Positions 35,350-44,062 of a stretch of 46,776 nt of DNA are shown piece after piece (positions within the stretch are counted from its first letter, which is position 1; each line of letters opens with the position of its first letter). The notes beneath the pieces are model-generated. The model made no database searches, was not told where the DNA came from, and worked only from the letters and a program-made list of their open reading frames with translations. The position numbers were made by a program, and so were the translations under genes. This DNA is from Sphingomonadales bacterium UBA7473 (GTDB lineage: Bacteria > Pseudomonadota > Alphaproteobacteria > Sphingomonadales > Sphingomonadaceae). The stretch lies in contig DLOX01000003.1 in NCBI GenBank assembly GCA_002478575.1, forward strand, positions 4,261-51,036, written 5' to 3'.

Positions 35350-35987
35350 CCGAAGAGGAAGCCAAGGCCTGGTTGACCGACACTTTGCATGTTTCACGTG
35401 AAACATATGAAAAATTGGATGCCTTTCGCGCGATGTTGCTCGAAGAGAATGACAAACAGAACTTGATCAGCGCCGGATCTATTCCTCATGTTTGGGCGCG
35501 GCATATCGTTGATTCGGCGCAGCTTCCGACGTTCCTGACCTCAGACGAAGAAGAGCGTCGTGGGCCGTGGCTTGATCTAGGCACCGGTGCAGGCTTTCCT
35601 GGCATGGTCTTGGCGATTCTCTTTGATGCTCCCATCACCTTTGTCGAATCGCGGAAAAGACGGACAGAATTTCTTTCTGGCGCCTGCGAATCGCTCGGTC
35701 TTAACCATGTTCGCATTCACGCCGGTCGGCTTGAAACCATGCCCACTGCCCCATTTTCGGTCATCACGGCGCGCGCCTTTGCGCCTCTCCCCAAACTTCT
35801 CACTCTTGCCCACAGCTTTTCCACGCAAAAGACCGTCTGGCTCTTGCCAAAAGGGGCACGAGCGCGCGAAGAGGTGGAGAGTGTTCGAGGGCTTTGGAAG
35901 GGCGTGTTTCACGTGGAACAAAGCCTCACTGACCCAGAAGCGCATATCATTGTCGGGCGGAAACTGGCCCCGAAAGGACGATCATGA
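35346..35987 (+). CDS. rsmG: 16S rRNA (guanine527-N7)-methyltransferase RsmG (GidB)
   Basis: 213 residues. The SAM motif [19 protein letters not shown] and [13 protein letters not shown] are typical of RsmG. A perfect parS (35390-35405) encodes HVSRET near the N-terminus and a variant parS (35905-35920) encodes VFHVEQ near the C-terminus. Thus the protein carries two short stretches fixed by a DNA-binding need. It overlaps mnmG and parA by 4 bases, in the classical gidA-gidB-parA-parB order. Confidence 0.96.
   Translation: MTEEEAKAWLTDTLHVSRETYEKLDAFRAMLLEENDKQNLISAGSIPHVWARHIVDSAQLPTFLTSDEEERRGPWLDLGTGAGFPGMVLAILFDAPITFVESRKRRTEFLSGACESLGLNHVRIHAGRLETMPTAPFSVITARAFAPLPKLLTLAHSFSTQKTVWLLPKGARAREEVESVRGLWKGVFHVEQSLTDPEAHIIVGRKLAPKGRS
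35390..35405. promoter_or_regulatory. parS: parS site 3 inside rsmG
   Basis: Perfect palindrome TGTTTCACGTGAAACA inside the 5' part of rsmG. Confidence 0.92.
35905..35920. promoter_or_regulatory. parS: parS-like site 4 inside rsmG
   Basis: TGTTTCACGTGGAACA, one mismatch from the perfect palindrome, in the 3' part of rsmG about 65 bases before parA. Confidence 0.85.
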
Positions 35988-36766
35988 TCAGGATCACCAT
36001 TGCCAATCAAAAGGGTGGCGTGGGCAAGACGACAAGCGCGATTAACCTTTCGACGGCGCTGGCCGCGATGGGATGGCGCGTTTTGCTGATCGATCTCGAC
36101 CCGCAGGGCAATGCGTCAACTGGACTTGGCGTGGGGCAGGGGCAGCGTACCCGCTCGACTTATGATGTGTTGATGGGCGAAGCGACAGTCGCCGAAGCTG
36201 CTATCGCCACCAAGATTCCACGTTTGGACATTGTGGCCGCGACGGTGGACTTGTCAGGCGCAGAAATTGAATTGGTTGAAGTGGATCGCCGCAGCAATCG
36301 GTTGGCAGATGCGCTTGATACTGCGCCGCTTGGCCGCTGGGATGTGTGTTTGGTCGACTGCCCGCCGTCGCTTGGGCTTTTAACAATCAACGCGTTGGTC
36401 GCAGCGGAATCACTTCTCGTTCCCATGCAATGCGAATTTTTTGCGCTTGAGGGCTTGAGCCAGTTGCTGCGCACCTATGAACGGATTCGCAGCAAATTTA
36501 ATCCGGGATTATCCATCTTGGGCGTGGCGATGACCATGTATGATCGGCGCAATCGCTTGACGGAGCAGGTCGCTGACGATGTGCGGGCCTGTTTGGGCGC
36601 TGCGGTTTTTGAAACGGTCATTCCGCGCAATGTGCGGCTTTCTGAAGCGCCAAGCCATGGGTTGCCCGCGCTCATTTATGATCATCGCTGCTCGGGGTCA
36701 GAAGCCTATATGGCATTGGCGCGTGAAGTCATCGGTCGCTTGCCGCAGTTGAAGGTGGCTGCATGA
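35984..36766 (+). CDS. parA: Chromosome partitioning ATPase ParA
   Basis: 260 residues. Deviant Walker A KGGVGKTTSAINL (residues 9-21), then DLDPQGNASTGLG and VDCPPSLGLLTINAL (Walker B). No N-terminal helix-turn-helix, so a chromosomal Soj type. It moves the parS-ParB origin complexes to the poles. The start overlaps rsmG by 4 bases and its stop overlaps parB by 4. Confidence 0.96.
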   Translation: MIRITIANQKGGVGKTTSAINLSTALAAMGWRVLLIDLDPQGNASTGLGVGQGQRTRSTYDVLMGEATVAEAAIATKIPRLDIVAATVDLSGAEIELVEVDRRSNRLADALDTAPLGRWDVCLVDCPPSLGLLTINALVAAESLLVPMQCEFFALEGLSQLLRTYERIRSKFNPGLSILGVAMTMYDRRNRLTEQVADDVRACLGAAVFETVIPRNVRLSEAPSHGLPALIYDHRCSGSEAYMALAREVIGRLPQLKVAA

Positions 36767-37671
36767 GCGAAGAGAACCTCCCGAAGAAGCGCCCCTCCGG
36801 GCTGGGGCGTGGTCTTGCCGCACTCTTGGGCGAGAACCAGGCTGAGGCACCTGTTCAAGCCAGTCCAGATGGCTCCGTCCCTCAAGGCGTCAAGCTTGTG
36901 GCGACAGCTGGCCTGCGGCCAATGCCCAATCAGCCCCGCAAGAATTTTGATGATGATGCGCTGGAGGAGCTGGCGGAGTCGATCAAATCGCGCGGATTGC
37001 TACAGCCCATCATCGTCCGCGAATCGACCGGTGAGGGCTTTTATCAGATCATCGCCGGAGAGCGGCGTTGGCGCGCGGCGCAGCGCGCTCAACTTCATCA
37101 AGTTCCTGTAATCATTAAGGAATTTGATGACCGCACGGCTTTTGAGCTGGCGATCATTGAGAATATTCAGCGCGAGCAACTGAACGCCTATGAAGAGGGC
37201 GCGAGCTATCACCGGCTGATCGAAGATTATGCCTATACGCAGGAAGATATTGCCAAGATCGTTGGCAAATCGCGCAGCCATATCGCGAATCTGATTCGGC
37301 TGTTGAACTTGCCGCCGTCGGTGCATGATTGGCTCGCGACCGGTCAGATTCAGATGGGGCATGCGCGGGCATTGCTCGCCAGCCCTGATCCAACCCTGCA
37401 GGGCCAAGAAGTTGTCGCGAAGGGACTATCGGTTCGCCAAACCGAAGCGCTGGTGAGAAAGCTGACCAAGCCGCGCTCGAGCCGCCCCGGAGTAAGCGGC
37501 GAACGCGTGGCTGATGCAGATATCACCGCGTTGCAGCGGCAGTTGTCTGATCTTTTGGGCCTAAAGATCAAGATTGATCACAAGGGCAAGTCCGGCAGCG
37601 TGACGCTGGCTTATTCATCGCTCGATCAGCTGGATTTAATCTGCCAACGCTTGTCGGGCGAGCGGATTTAA
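36763..37671 (+). CDS. parB: Chromosome partitioning protein ParB
   Basis: 302 residues. The CTP-binding N-terminal domain has LRPMPNQPRKNFD and GERRWRAAQ; the parS-binding helix-turn-helix follows (TQEDIAKIVGKSRSHIANLIRLLNLP). The C-terminal dimerisation part is from about residue 245. Its four likely sites lie 0.8 to 3.3 kb upstream. The 3' end overlaps the convergent holA by 4 bases. Confidence 0.96.
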   Translation: MSEENLPKKRPSGLGRGLAALLGENQAEAPVQASPDGSVPQGVKLVATAGLRPMPNQPRKNFDDDALEELAESIKSRGLLQPIIVRESTGEGFYQIIAGERRWRAAQRAQLHQVPVIIKEFDDRTAFELAIIENIQREQLNAYEEGASYHRLIEDYAYTQEDIAKIVGKSRSHIANLIRLLNLPPSVHDWLATGQIQMGHARALLASPDPTLQGQEVVAKGLSVRQTEALVRKLTKPRSSRPGVSGERVADADITALQRQLSDLLGLKIKIDHKGKSGSVTLAYSSLDQLDLICQRLSGERI

Positions 37672-38675
37672 CGCCTTGCCGCGCGGGCCAGTGTCAATAA
37701 TTCGGCATCGGCGAGCAATGGACCCACTGACTTGCTGGCCTTAATCGCCCGCTCTGCGTCCAACAGTCGATCAGAAGCGCGGGCCAAGCGTTCGGGGGAC
37801 CAGCGGCGCAATTGAGCGCTGATGGGGGCCTTATCCTTCCAAAAAAGCGGTGCCGTGACCGCATCCATCGACTTTCCTGCGGCCAAATCGCCACTCAGCT
37901 TCAACAGGAGCTGAACCCGCTTGTTGACGGCGCGAAGCGTGCCAATGCCGTCAATCCCTTCGGAACTGAGTGCCGCCAGTTGATCGGCCATGGCATCCGG
38001 CTTCCCGCTCAGCACAGCGTCGGTCAGGCCAGAGAGATCAGGCTCTTCATTGACTGCGCCTATGGCATCCAGTGCATCATGCGTGCCTTCTTTTGGTGCT
38101 GCGGGGCTTGCATCCAGATAGAGCGCGAGTTTCTCGACTTCCTTGGCCAAAACCGCACGATCATGGCCGGAAATTGCCACCAAGCGCGAGGCTAGCCGTT
38201 GATCGATTCTCAGCCCCTGTTCGCGCGCCATGGCATCGGCTAATTGTGCAAAATCGCTTTCATTGGGCGGATAGCTGGCGAAGCAGGCCACTGCCGGATC
38301 GTTGAGCAGGGCTTTCAGCAGGCCTGAAGTCGGTTTGAGGGCTCCAGCGACCAAAACAACTGGATTCTGGCCCTGACCGCCCAAATGGGCTTGAACAGAG
38401 GGCAAAGCTTCATCGCCATTGATCGTTGCGACAATGAACCGCTTGCCACCGAACAATGAGTAAGACGCAGCTTCATCCGCCATCCGGGCCGGATCGCCCT
38501 TCAGCGTCGGCCCATCCAGATCGATTCGTTCAGCATCAGCGCCCATAGATCGGGCAAGCCGGGCTACCAATGCGCGAGAGCCGCTTTCATCGGGTCCATA
38601 GAGAAGGAAGAGGCGAAAACCAGCGCCCCCGCCATCCAAAGCCTTTTCGATCTGGGCCTTATTGGCCTTCACCAA
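37668..38675 (-). CDS. holA: DNA polymerase III delta subunit
   Basis: 335 residues. The wrench of the clamp loader that opens the beta clamp. LFLLYGPDESGSRALVARLARSMG is the N-terminal start of the AAA-like fold, without a working P-loop as usual. The order leuS-lptE-holA is the conserved alphaproteobacterial and gammaproteobacterial arrangement. It lies 6 bases after lptE. Confidence 0.93.
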   Translation of the reverse strand: MVKANKAQIEKALDGGGAGFRLFLLYGPDESGSRALVARLARSMGADAERIDLDGPTLKGDPARMADEAASYSLFGGKRFIVATINGDEALPSVQAHLGGQGQNPVVLVAGALKPTSGLLKALLNDPAVACFASYPPNESDFAQLADAMAREQGLRIDQRLASRLVAISGHDRAVLAKEVEKLALYLDASPAAPKEGTHDALDAIGAVNEEPDLSGLTDAVLSGKPDAMADQLAALSSEGIDGIGTLRAVNKRVQLLLKLSGDLAAGKSMDAVTAPLFWKDKAPISAQLRRWSPERLARASDRLLDAERAIKASKSVGPLLADAELLTLARAARR

Positions 38676-38681
38676 ATGCTC

Positions 38682-39182
38682 CTATTTCGCTTTAGGCTCG
38701 GTCCGATTGGCGTAAAGTGCAACCCGCGCCGTGATCTGATCGGCCAATATCTCTGAGAGCCGCTCCAGTGCGCTATTTTCAGCAGCTACTGTTGCATATT
38801 CGGAGCTGACCACATCAATACCAACGTCAGAGCCAGCAGTCGCATCAAGCACTACGGCGCCATTGCTTGTATCAACCAAGCGATAGCGGGCCCGCAAAGT
38901 CCGTCGCTCACGGGTAATCGTATCATCGCGGCGCACACCAAAGCCCGCAATTTGATCATCGAGCTCAATTTCAAGGCGGAAGGCAGAAGTTGCATCGCCG
39001 CCGCTTTGAAGCCGATCATTCAGCGCATTGCGCAGCAGCCAGCCTGACCGGCCATCAATCGGCGCGACGGAAACGGAGCGGAGCAACTGCACCGTCGCTC
39101 CCCCTTCGCCACCGCTGTAGAGGGGCCGAAGGCCACAGGCGGAAAGGCTCAGCAGCAAGAGGAGAGGCAGGGCGCGGATCAT
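38682..39182 (-). CDS. lptE: LPS assembly lipoprotein LptE
   Basis: 166 residues. The lipobox is LSAC with Cys16. [12 protein letters not shown] is the family's opening signature. It plugs the LptD barrel during lipopolysaccharide export to the cell surface. It overlaps leuS by 4 bases and is followed by holA, the usual order. LptD is not in the window. Confidence 0.92.
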   Translation of the reverse strand: MIRALPLLLLLSLSACGLRPLYSGGEGGATVQLLRSVSVAPIDGRSGWLLRNALNDRLQSGGDATSAFRLEIELDDQIAGFGVRRDDTITRERRTLRARYRLVDTSNGAVVLDATAGSDVGIDVVSSEYATVAAENSALERLSEILADQITARVALYANRTEPKAK

Positions 39183-41797
39183 GCGACGATGTTAACGAGC
39201 CGACCGGGCACGACAATCACTTTCTTTGGAATACCGCCGTCCAAAACCCGCTGCACCTTTTCGGATGCAAGCGCAGCGGCTTCCAAAGCGGCTTTGTCAG
39301 CATCTTTGGGCACCGTCAGTGTATCGCGCAGCTTGCCATTCACTTGCACAGCAATGGTCGCTTCATCATCGATCAAAAGTGCAGGATCATGGTCTGGCCA
39401 TGGCTGATCCGCGACCAAGCCTTCTCCACCCATCGCCGCCCAACCTTCTTCGGCCAGATGGGGGATCATTGGCGCGATCAGGCGGGCCAGCGTGCGGATT
39501 GCTTCGTCCCGCGATGCGGATGGTGCCGCCTTCTCAATCGCATTGACCAGCTCATGCGTTTTGGCGACGGCCTTGTTGAACTGAAGTGCGCTGATGTCTG
39601 CTCCGATGCCTGCAATGGCACGGTGGAGGAGTTTGGTTAATGTTAAATCCTCGCCGGTTACGGGGAGGGGGACCGCGAAGTGGTGGAGGGGAGTTTCAGC
39701 CCCATCCACGCCGGAGGGTCCCACCGCCCCCCCTCCGTCGGCTTCGCCGACACCTCCCCACTTGTGGGGAGGATTTACGCTGTCAAACAACCGCCAGATG
39801 CGGTTCACAAAGCGCCACGTGCCTTCAATGCCGCTTTCGGACCATTCCAGATCACGCTCGGGCGGAGAATCGCTTAGCATGAACCAGCGCACGGCGTCGG
39901 CTCCATAAGCATCGAACATCGGATCGGGATCGACGACATTCTTCTTGGATTTAGACATTTTCTCGATGCGACCAACGGTTACAGCGCGACCATCTTGAGT
40001 TGTCGGGCCGTTTCCGCCCTCGATTATCTCTTCGGGAGACAGCCATTTCCCGTCCGGATCAGCGAAGGTTGCATGCGTCACCATCCCTTGTGTGAACAAG
40101 GCATCAAAGGGCTCAGATATGTCGATCTTACCGATCTTCTGAAGCGCCCGCGTCCAGAAGCGCGCGTAGAGCAAGTGCAAGATCGCATGTTCAATCCCGC
40201 CAATATATTGCCCAACCGGCAGCCATGCCTCTGCCTCAGCCTTGTCGAAGGGCTTGTCATCCGGCTGCGAGGCGAAGCGAATGAAATACCAGCTTGAATC
40301 GGCAAAAGTATCGAGCGTGTCGGTTTCGCGCTGCGCAGGCTCACCGCAATTGGGGCAATTCAAATGCTTCCAGGTCGGGTGACGGTCCAAGGGATTGCCG
40401 GGAATGTCAAAGCTGACATCCTCGGGCAGCACAATCGGCAAATCCTGACGCGGGACTGGCAGAACCCCGCAGAAACCGCAGTGAATGACCGGGATGGGCG
40501 TTCCCCAATAGCGCTGGCGGCTAACGCCCCAATCGCGCAATCGGTATTGGGTCTGGCCTTCACCCCACCCTTCTTGTTCGGCAGTCGCGATGATCGAAGC
40601 TTTGGCCTCGTCCACACTCATGCCGTTCAAGAAATGGCTGTTCACAATCCGGCCGGGGCCAGTGTAAGCAACATCGCCTTCGAATTCCGAGTCTTCATCG
40701 TCACCTTCGGCCACCACGCGGATCACCGGCAAGCGATATTTGCGGGCAAAATCCAAATCGCGCTGGTCATGGGCAGGGCATCCAAAGACGGCACCAGTGC
40801 CATAATCCATCAGCACGAAATTCGCGACATAGACGGGCAAATGCCAGCTTGAATCGAGCGGATGCTCCACGGTCAGGCCAGTGTTAAAGCCCTTCTTTTC
40901 TGCCGTTTCTATTTCCGCCGCTGTCGTGCCACCCAACTTGCAATCCGCGATGAAATCCTGAAGCGCAGGCGCATTGGTCGCCAGCTCAGCGGCGAGCGGA
41001 TGATCCGCTGCTATCGCAACAAAGCTTGCCCCAAACAACGTATCTGGGCGAGTGGTGAAGACATCGATGCCGTCGCCGGTGCCAGTCAAGTTGAAGGTGC
41101 AGTTCAATCCTTTGGACTTGCCGATCCAATTTTCCTGCATCAGGCGGACCTTGTCGGGCCAGCGCTCAAGGCTGCCGAGGCCTTCCAGAAGCTCTTCCGC
41201 AAAATCGGTGATCTTCAGGAACCATTGGTTGAGCTTCTTCTTTTCAACCAGCGCTCCCGATCGCCAGCCGCGTCCGTCGATGACCTGCTCATTGGCAAGC
41301 ACCGTCATATCGACGGGATCCCAATTGACCGTTGATTCCTTGCGGTAGACAAGCCCTGCCTTCAGGAAATCAAGGAAAAGCGCCTGTTCTTGGCCATAAT
41401 AGTCTGGCTCGCAGGTCGAAAGCTCCCGGCTCCAATCAATCGCGAGGCCAAGCCGCTTCAGCTGTTTCTTCATCGCTTCGATATTGGCGCGGGTCCAAGC
41501 GCCGGGGTGGACCTTCTTTTCCATCGCAGCATTTTCGGCCGGCATGCCAAAGCTGTCCCAGCCCATGGGGTGGAGCACGGCGTGCCCGGTCATCCGCTTA
41601 TGCCGGGCCAGCACATCGCCCATCGTATAGTTGCGGACATGGCCCATATGGATGCGGCCCGATGGATAGGGGAACATCTCCAAGATGTAGGATTTCGGGC
41701 GCGGATCGCTTGCCGGCGGCGTCAAGAAGGTCGCGGCGTCGGTCCACGCCTTCTGCCACTTGGGATCAGAACTGAGGGGATTGAAGCGGGAGGTCAT
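39179..41797 (-). CDS. leuS: Leucyl-tRNA synthetase with an in-frame repeat-derived insertion
   Basis: 872 residues; charges tRNA-Leu. HMGH (50-53) in the HIGH motif and KMSKS (613-617) are intact. The editing domain with its [13 protein letters not shown] core ([22 protein letters not shown]) is complete, as is the anticodon-binding C-terminal part. Between FDSV and KLLHRAIAG, at about residues 674-719, lies a Gly/Pro/His-rich stretch ([16 protein letters not shown]...) that is not part of the family. It coincides with a palindromic repeat at the DNA level (39643-39780). The stretch joins helices of the C-terminal domain, so the enzyme is probably functional. The gene overlaps lptE by 4 bases. 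Confidence 0.96.
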   Translation of the reverse strand: MTSRFNPLSSDPKWQKAWTDAATFLTPPASDPRPKSYILEMFPYPSGRIHMGHVRNYTMGDVLARHKRMTGHAVLHPMGWDSFGMPAENAAMEKKVHPGAWTRANIEAMKKQLKRLGLAIDWSRELSTCEPDYYGQEQALFLDFLKAGLVYRKESTVNWDPVDMTVLANEQVIDGRGWRSGALVEKKKLNQWFLKITDFAEELLEGLGSLERWPDKVRLMQENWIGKSKGLNCTFNLTGTGDGIDVFTTRPDTLFGASFVAIAADHPLAAELATNAPALQDFIADCKLGGTTAAEIETAEKKGFNTGLTVEHPLDSSWHLPVYVANFVLMDYGTGAVFGCPAHDQRDLDFARKYRLPVIRVVAEGDDEDSEFEGDVAYTGPGRIVNSHFLNGMSVDEAKASIIATAEQEGWGEGQTQYRLRDWGVSRQRYWGTPIPVIHCGFCGVLPVPRQDLPIVLPEDVSFDIPGNPLDRHPTWKHLNCPNCGEPAQRETDTLDTFADSSWYFIRFASQPDDKPFDKAEAEAWLPVGQYIGGIEHAILHLLYARFWTRALQKIGKIDISEPFDALFTQGMVTHATFADPDGKWLSPEEIIEGGNGPTTQDGRAVTVGRIEKMSKSKKNVVDPDPMFDAYGADAVRWFMLSDSPPERDLEWSESGIEGTWRFVNRIWRLFDSVNPPHKWGGVGEADGGGAVGPSGVDGAETPLHHFAVPLPVTGEDLTLTKLLHRAIAGIGADISALQFNKAVAKTHELVNAIEKAAPSASRDEAIRTLARLIAPMIPHLAEEGWAAMGGEGLVADQPWPDHDPALLIDDEATIAVQVNGKLRDTLTVPKDADKAALEAAALASEKVQRVLDGGIPKKVIVVPGRLVNIVA
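39643..39780. repeat. Palindromic repeat element inserted in frame in leuS
   Basis: Two arms of about 50 bases (39643-39691 and 39729-39780) match as inverted repeats: TAAATCCTC, AGG(G/T)G, GCGAAG and GGAGGGG lie in the same order on both sides. The centre is about 37 bases. The size, about 138 bases or 46 codons, keeps the leuS frame. The insert is G+C-rich and reads through without a stop on the coding strand. Confidence 0.85.
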
Positions 41798-41813
41798 GAT
41801 TTCAGTCTAAACT

Positions 41814-41924
41814 CTTCGTGATCGTCGTTACGTCGTGCCTTCGTGTGAAACCCTCTCGCACTGCCGCTTGGTTTAAGCGACGACCAATTTCACACGAAGG
41901 CACGAAGGGAGGATGGTCACGAAG
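41814..41924. repeat. Imperfect long palindrome between DUF3576 gene and leuS (family D)
   Basis: Arms at 41814-41852 and 41886-41924 pair over CTTCGTGA and TCGTGCCTTCGTGTGAAA, with a mismatched patch inside. It lies between the stop of the upstream DUF3576 gene (41932) and the leuS start (41797), so it occupies the leuS 5' leader. The arm motif resembles that of the repeat before mnmE. Confidence 0.8.
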
Positions 41925-41931
41925 TAGAATA

Positions 41932-42420
41932 TCACCCAGCAATCGTTGATCGCCGGAGGTCTCTCGCCTTAGTGAGGATGATTTCTTCAAGCTTTTGCAC
42001 GGTCGCAGCTTGCACAGGCGCGTCGACCCAGCGGCCTTCTTGCGCGACCTGCCGGCTTGCGGCGACGCGCACTGCATCGGCGCGGAGATCCTGATCGAGG
42101 ATCGACACCGTCAGCTTCATCCGTTCGGCCTGATTATTGGGGCTTGAATACCAATCGGTCACAATCACGCCGCCGTTCGAATCGGTCTGCACCAAAGGCA
42201 TGAAGGAAATTGTATCCAGCGCCGCGCGCCACAAATAAGCATTCACGCCGATTTGCGTGACTTTTGAAGCCGCGAGATCAGCTTTTCTCACCTGATCTTC
42301 GTCGTTTTTACCACCGCCAAGGAACGGCACGCCTTTGGCCAAATCCTTCTGAACTGCGGCGCATCCACTGAGGGCGATGGCACTTGCCGCAAGCAAGATC
42401 AGGGGGCGTTTCATGGTCAT
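41932..42420 (-). CDS. DUF3576 domain lipoprotein
   Basis: 162 residues. Lipoprotein signal with LSGC (Cys20). The DUF3576 core begins IGVNAYLWRAALDTISFMPLVQTDSNGGVIVTDWY and continues with FVS-like strands to LEEIILTKARDLR. The family is confined mainly to alphaproteobacteria, is anchored in the envelope, and has no assigned role. It lies upstream of leuS on the same strand, with a palindrome between. Confidence 0.85.
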   Translation of the reverse strand: MTMKRPLILLAASAIALSGCAAVQKDLAKGVPFLGGGKNDEDQVRKADLAASKVTQIGVNAYLWRAALDTISFMPLVQTDSNGGVIVTDWYSSPNNQAERMKLTVSILDQDLRADAVRVAASRQVAQEGRWVDAPVQAATVQKLEEIILTKARDLRRSTIAG

Positions 42421-42521
42421 TCCTCATCGTAATAAAATAGACGTAATAGGGCGCTTATACGCGGGTTTGCGAGCGCCGCAAGCGTAAGCGAGTCGTTCCA
42501 ATGGGGCGGAAATGTGGCAAG

Positions 42522-42541
42522 CGTGCAACAACGTGCAACAA
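42522..42541. repeat. Tandem 10-base direct repeat (CGTGCAACAA x2)
   Basis: Two exact copies sit in the 193-base gap between divergent genes (DUF3576 and a small exported protein). The one-turn spacing suggests an operator, but no regulator is known. A DnaA-box-like TTGTCCACA follows at 42563-42571. Confidence 0.4.
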
Positions 42542-42613
42542 AGTGAGGCAAAGCACTGGTTTTTGTCCACAGGCTTGCTACATTCGAAGGGAAGGAGTGC
42601 AATTGCGAGTCCG

Positions 42614-43339
42614 ATGAACAGGGTGGTGAAGCTATCGATGGTGACTGTGGCGGCGCTTGGCGCGGCCCTTTTTGCCATGGCTCCAGCCTCCGGTGCCCCT
42701 GAAAAGGCCGGGAAATTCAAGGCTCGTATGCAATCGACCTCCAGTGAAATGGGCTTCTTCACACCTGCTGCTGCTGACCCGCGACTCGCCGCGGCCTATG
42801 CGCGCGGTGGTCTCAACAATCAGGGTTTTCGTTTCACGCCTGTGGGGGCGAGTCGCAATCGCGCTGTGACTGTTGCTGTCCGTGCCAATGGTGCAGCGAA
42901 AGCCAATGGTCTGGTGATGCGTGATGTGCCGCCAGTTTCATCGCTTTCGTCCGCAGCGCCAACGCTTGGCGTGCAGCCTGTGTCCTATAGCCTTGGTGCT
43001 GCGGTCGGCTGGAAGAAGTTCGCGCTGCCTGGTGATCTCAACCGCGTTGATATCAGTGCGCTTGCTGTTGATCGTGACAAGAAAGACAGTGCACCAACGG
43101 CCGCCAAGAAATGGAGCAGCCGGGTTCAAGTTTCGGCTGAACGTCCATTGGGTCAAGCCCCACGGACTCTGACCGGCTCTGAAAGCCTTGCACTTGATGT
43201 GGGCGGTGCTTTCCGTTTGACTCGCAACCTCGATGTAACGGCAGGGGTGCGGTATAAGTCAGAGCGGGATCGGCTTCAGCAAGTGGATGATCGCCGTGAT
43301 AGCCAAGCAGTCTATGTCGGGACAGCGTTCCGCTTCTAA
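42614..43339 (+). CDS. Exported protein with predicted beta-barrel-like C-terminus
   Basis: 241 residues from the ATG at 42614. A signal peptide (about 1-28, ending ASGAP) is followed by a Ala/Gly/Asn-rich region. The last 45 residues (ALDVGGAFRLTRNLDVTAGV and AVYVGTAFRF) show alternating strands and end in Phe, as in outer-membrane proteins recognised by BamA. I do not recognise a family name; similar proteins are probably known as hypothetical. The ribosome site is not close to the ATG (GAAGGAG lies 16 bases away), so the start is less certain. Confidence 0.65.
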   Translation: MNRVVKLSMVTVAALGAALFAMAPASGAPEKAGKFKARMQSTSSEMGFFTPAAADPRLAAAYARGGLNNQGFRFTPVGASRNRAVTVAVRANGAAKANGLVMRDVPPVSSLSSAAPTLGVQPVSYSLGAAVGWKKFALPGDLNRVDISALAVDRDKKDSAPTAAKKWSSRVQVSAERPLGQAPRTLTGSESLALDVGGAFRLTRNLDVTAGVRYKSERDRLQQVDDRRDSQAVYVGTAFRF

Positions 43340-43367
43340 GGCCCGGCGGGTCCGTTTTCTGTAAGTT

Positions 43368-43486
43368 CCGCTCACCCTGAGCTTGACGAAGCATGTCCTG
43401 AGCGCCTGCAAGGCAGTCGAAGGGGGTTGTTATCACGAGCTCGAAACCGAATGGGCTTCGTCAAGCTCAGCCTGAGCGGGGTGGAA
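43368..43486. repeat. Imperfect long palindrome (family C)
   Basis: Arms near 43368-43393 and 43453-43486 pair over TGAGCTTGACGAAGC. The inner part 43387-43425 is the exact inverted copy of 32080-32118. The element fills the gap between two convergent genes. Confidence 0.8.
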
Positions 43487-43495
43487 TATAAGCTT

Positions 43496-44062
43496 TCAGA
43501 ATGTGGTTAGCCCGTCAATCGCTGCCCAACCCCAAATCCCAAAGCCTCCCAAAGATCGGGCCTTCGGCTCGGTCATACCACCAAGCGCAATGACCGGCGT
43601 CTTGGCTTTTCGAATCAATTGCCCGAATCTGACCCGACCCAGTGCCTTGGCACCGGCATGGCTGCGCGTTTCGAAGACAGGGGAGACAAACAGCAAATCC
43701 GCGCCCGACCTTTCAGCCGCAATCAGCTCGCGAAAGCTGTGAACGGGGGCCGTACGGAGCCGAATCGCGCGGTGCGTGGAACGGCTATGGCTCCCCACTG
43801 CACGCCAGTGTCTAGCGAGCTTCTCAGGGCCGGCCACCACGACCAACCGTCTGGCCTTCGCGATCCGCTGCACGGCTTTGAACAGGTGCTCACGATCCGG
43901 AGACCCATAGTGGCGAAAGACCACACCTGATCCCTTGGGCAAGGCGGCAAGGCTCGTCCATAAAGCCTCGCCCATGCGCTCGTCTGTCATCAGCCAGAGC
44001 CGCGGGAGAGCACGAGAGGGGGAGTAGCGAGAAAGCACAGCCGCCCCTATAGCAGCGGCCAT
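43496..44062 (-). CDS. Thiamine phosphate synthase/TenI-like protein
   Basis: 188 residues. The TIM-barrel signature is partly visible: LPRLWLMTDERMGE, VVVAGPEKLAR, FVSPVFETRSHAGAKALG and PVIALGGMTEPKARSLGGFGIWGWAAIDGL. The active-site features of true ThiE are reduced, so it could be a TenI-like aminotransferase-independent member or a ThiE-related protein. Its ATG shares two bases with the divergent YggS start; a GTG at 44038 is an alternative. Confidence 0.8.
   Translation of the reverse strand: MAAAIGAAVLSRYSPSRALPRLWLMTDERMGEALWTSLAALPKGSGVVFRHYGSPDREHLFKAVQRIAKARRLVVVAGPEKLARHWRAVGSHSRSTHRAIRLRTAPVHSFRELIAAERSGADLLFVSPVFETRSHAGAKALGRVRFGQLIRKAKTPVIALGGMTEPKARSLGGFGIWGWAAIDGLTTF

Noticed and set aside
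39643..39780. Intein or group I intron in leuS
   Set aside because: The insert is only 46 codons, has no splicing motifs, stays in frame, and is explained by the inverted repeat.
42563..42571. Second origin based on a DnaA-box-like sequence
   Set aside because: A single near-match without AT-rich DNA or clustered boxes.
43496..44062. Clear ThiE assignment
   Set aside because: Some ThiE active-site motifs are not evident, so only the ThiE/TenI group is called.
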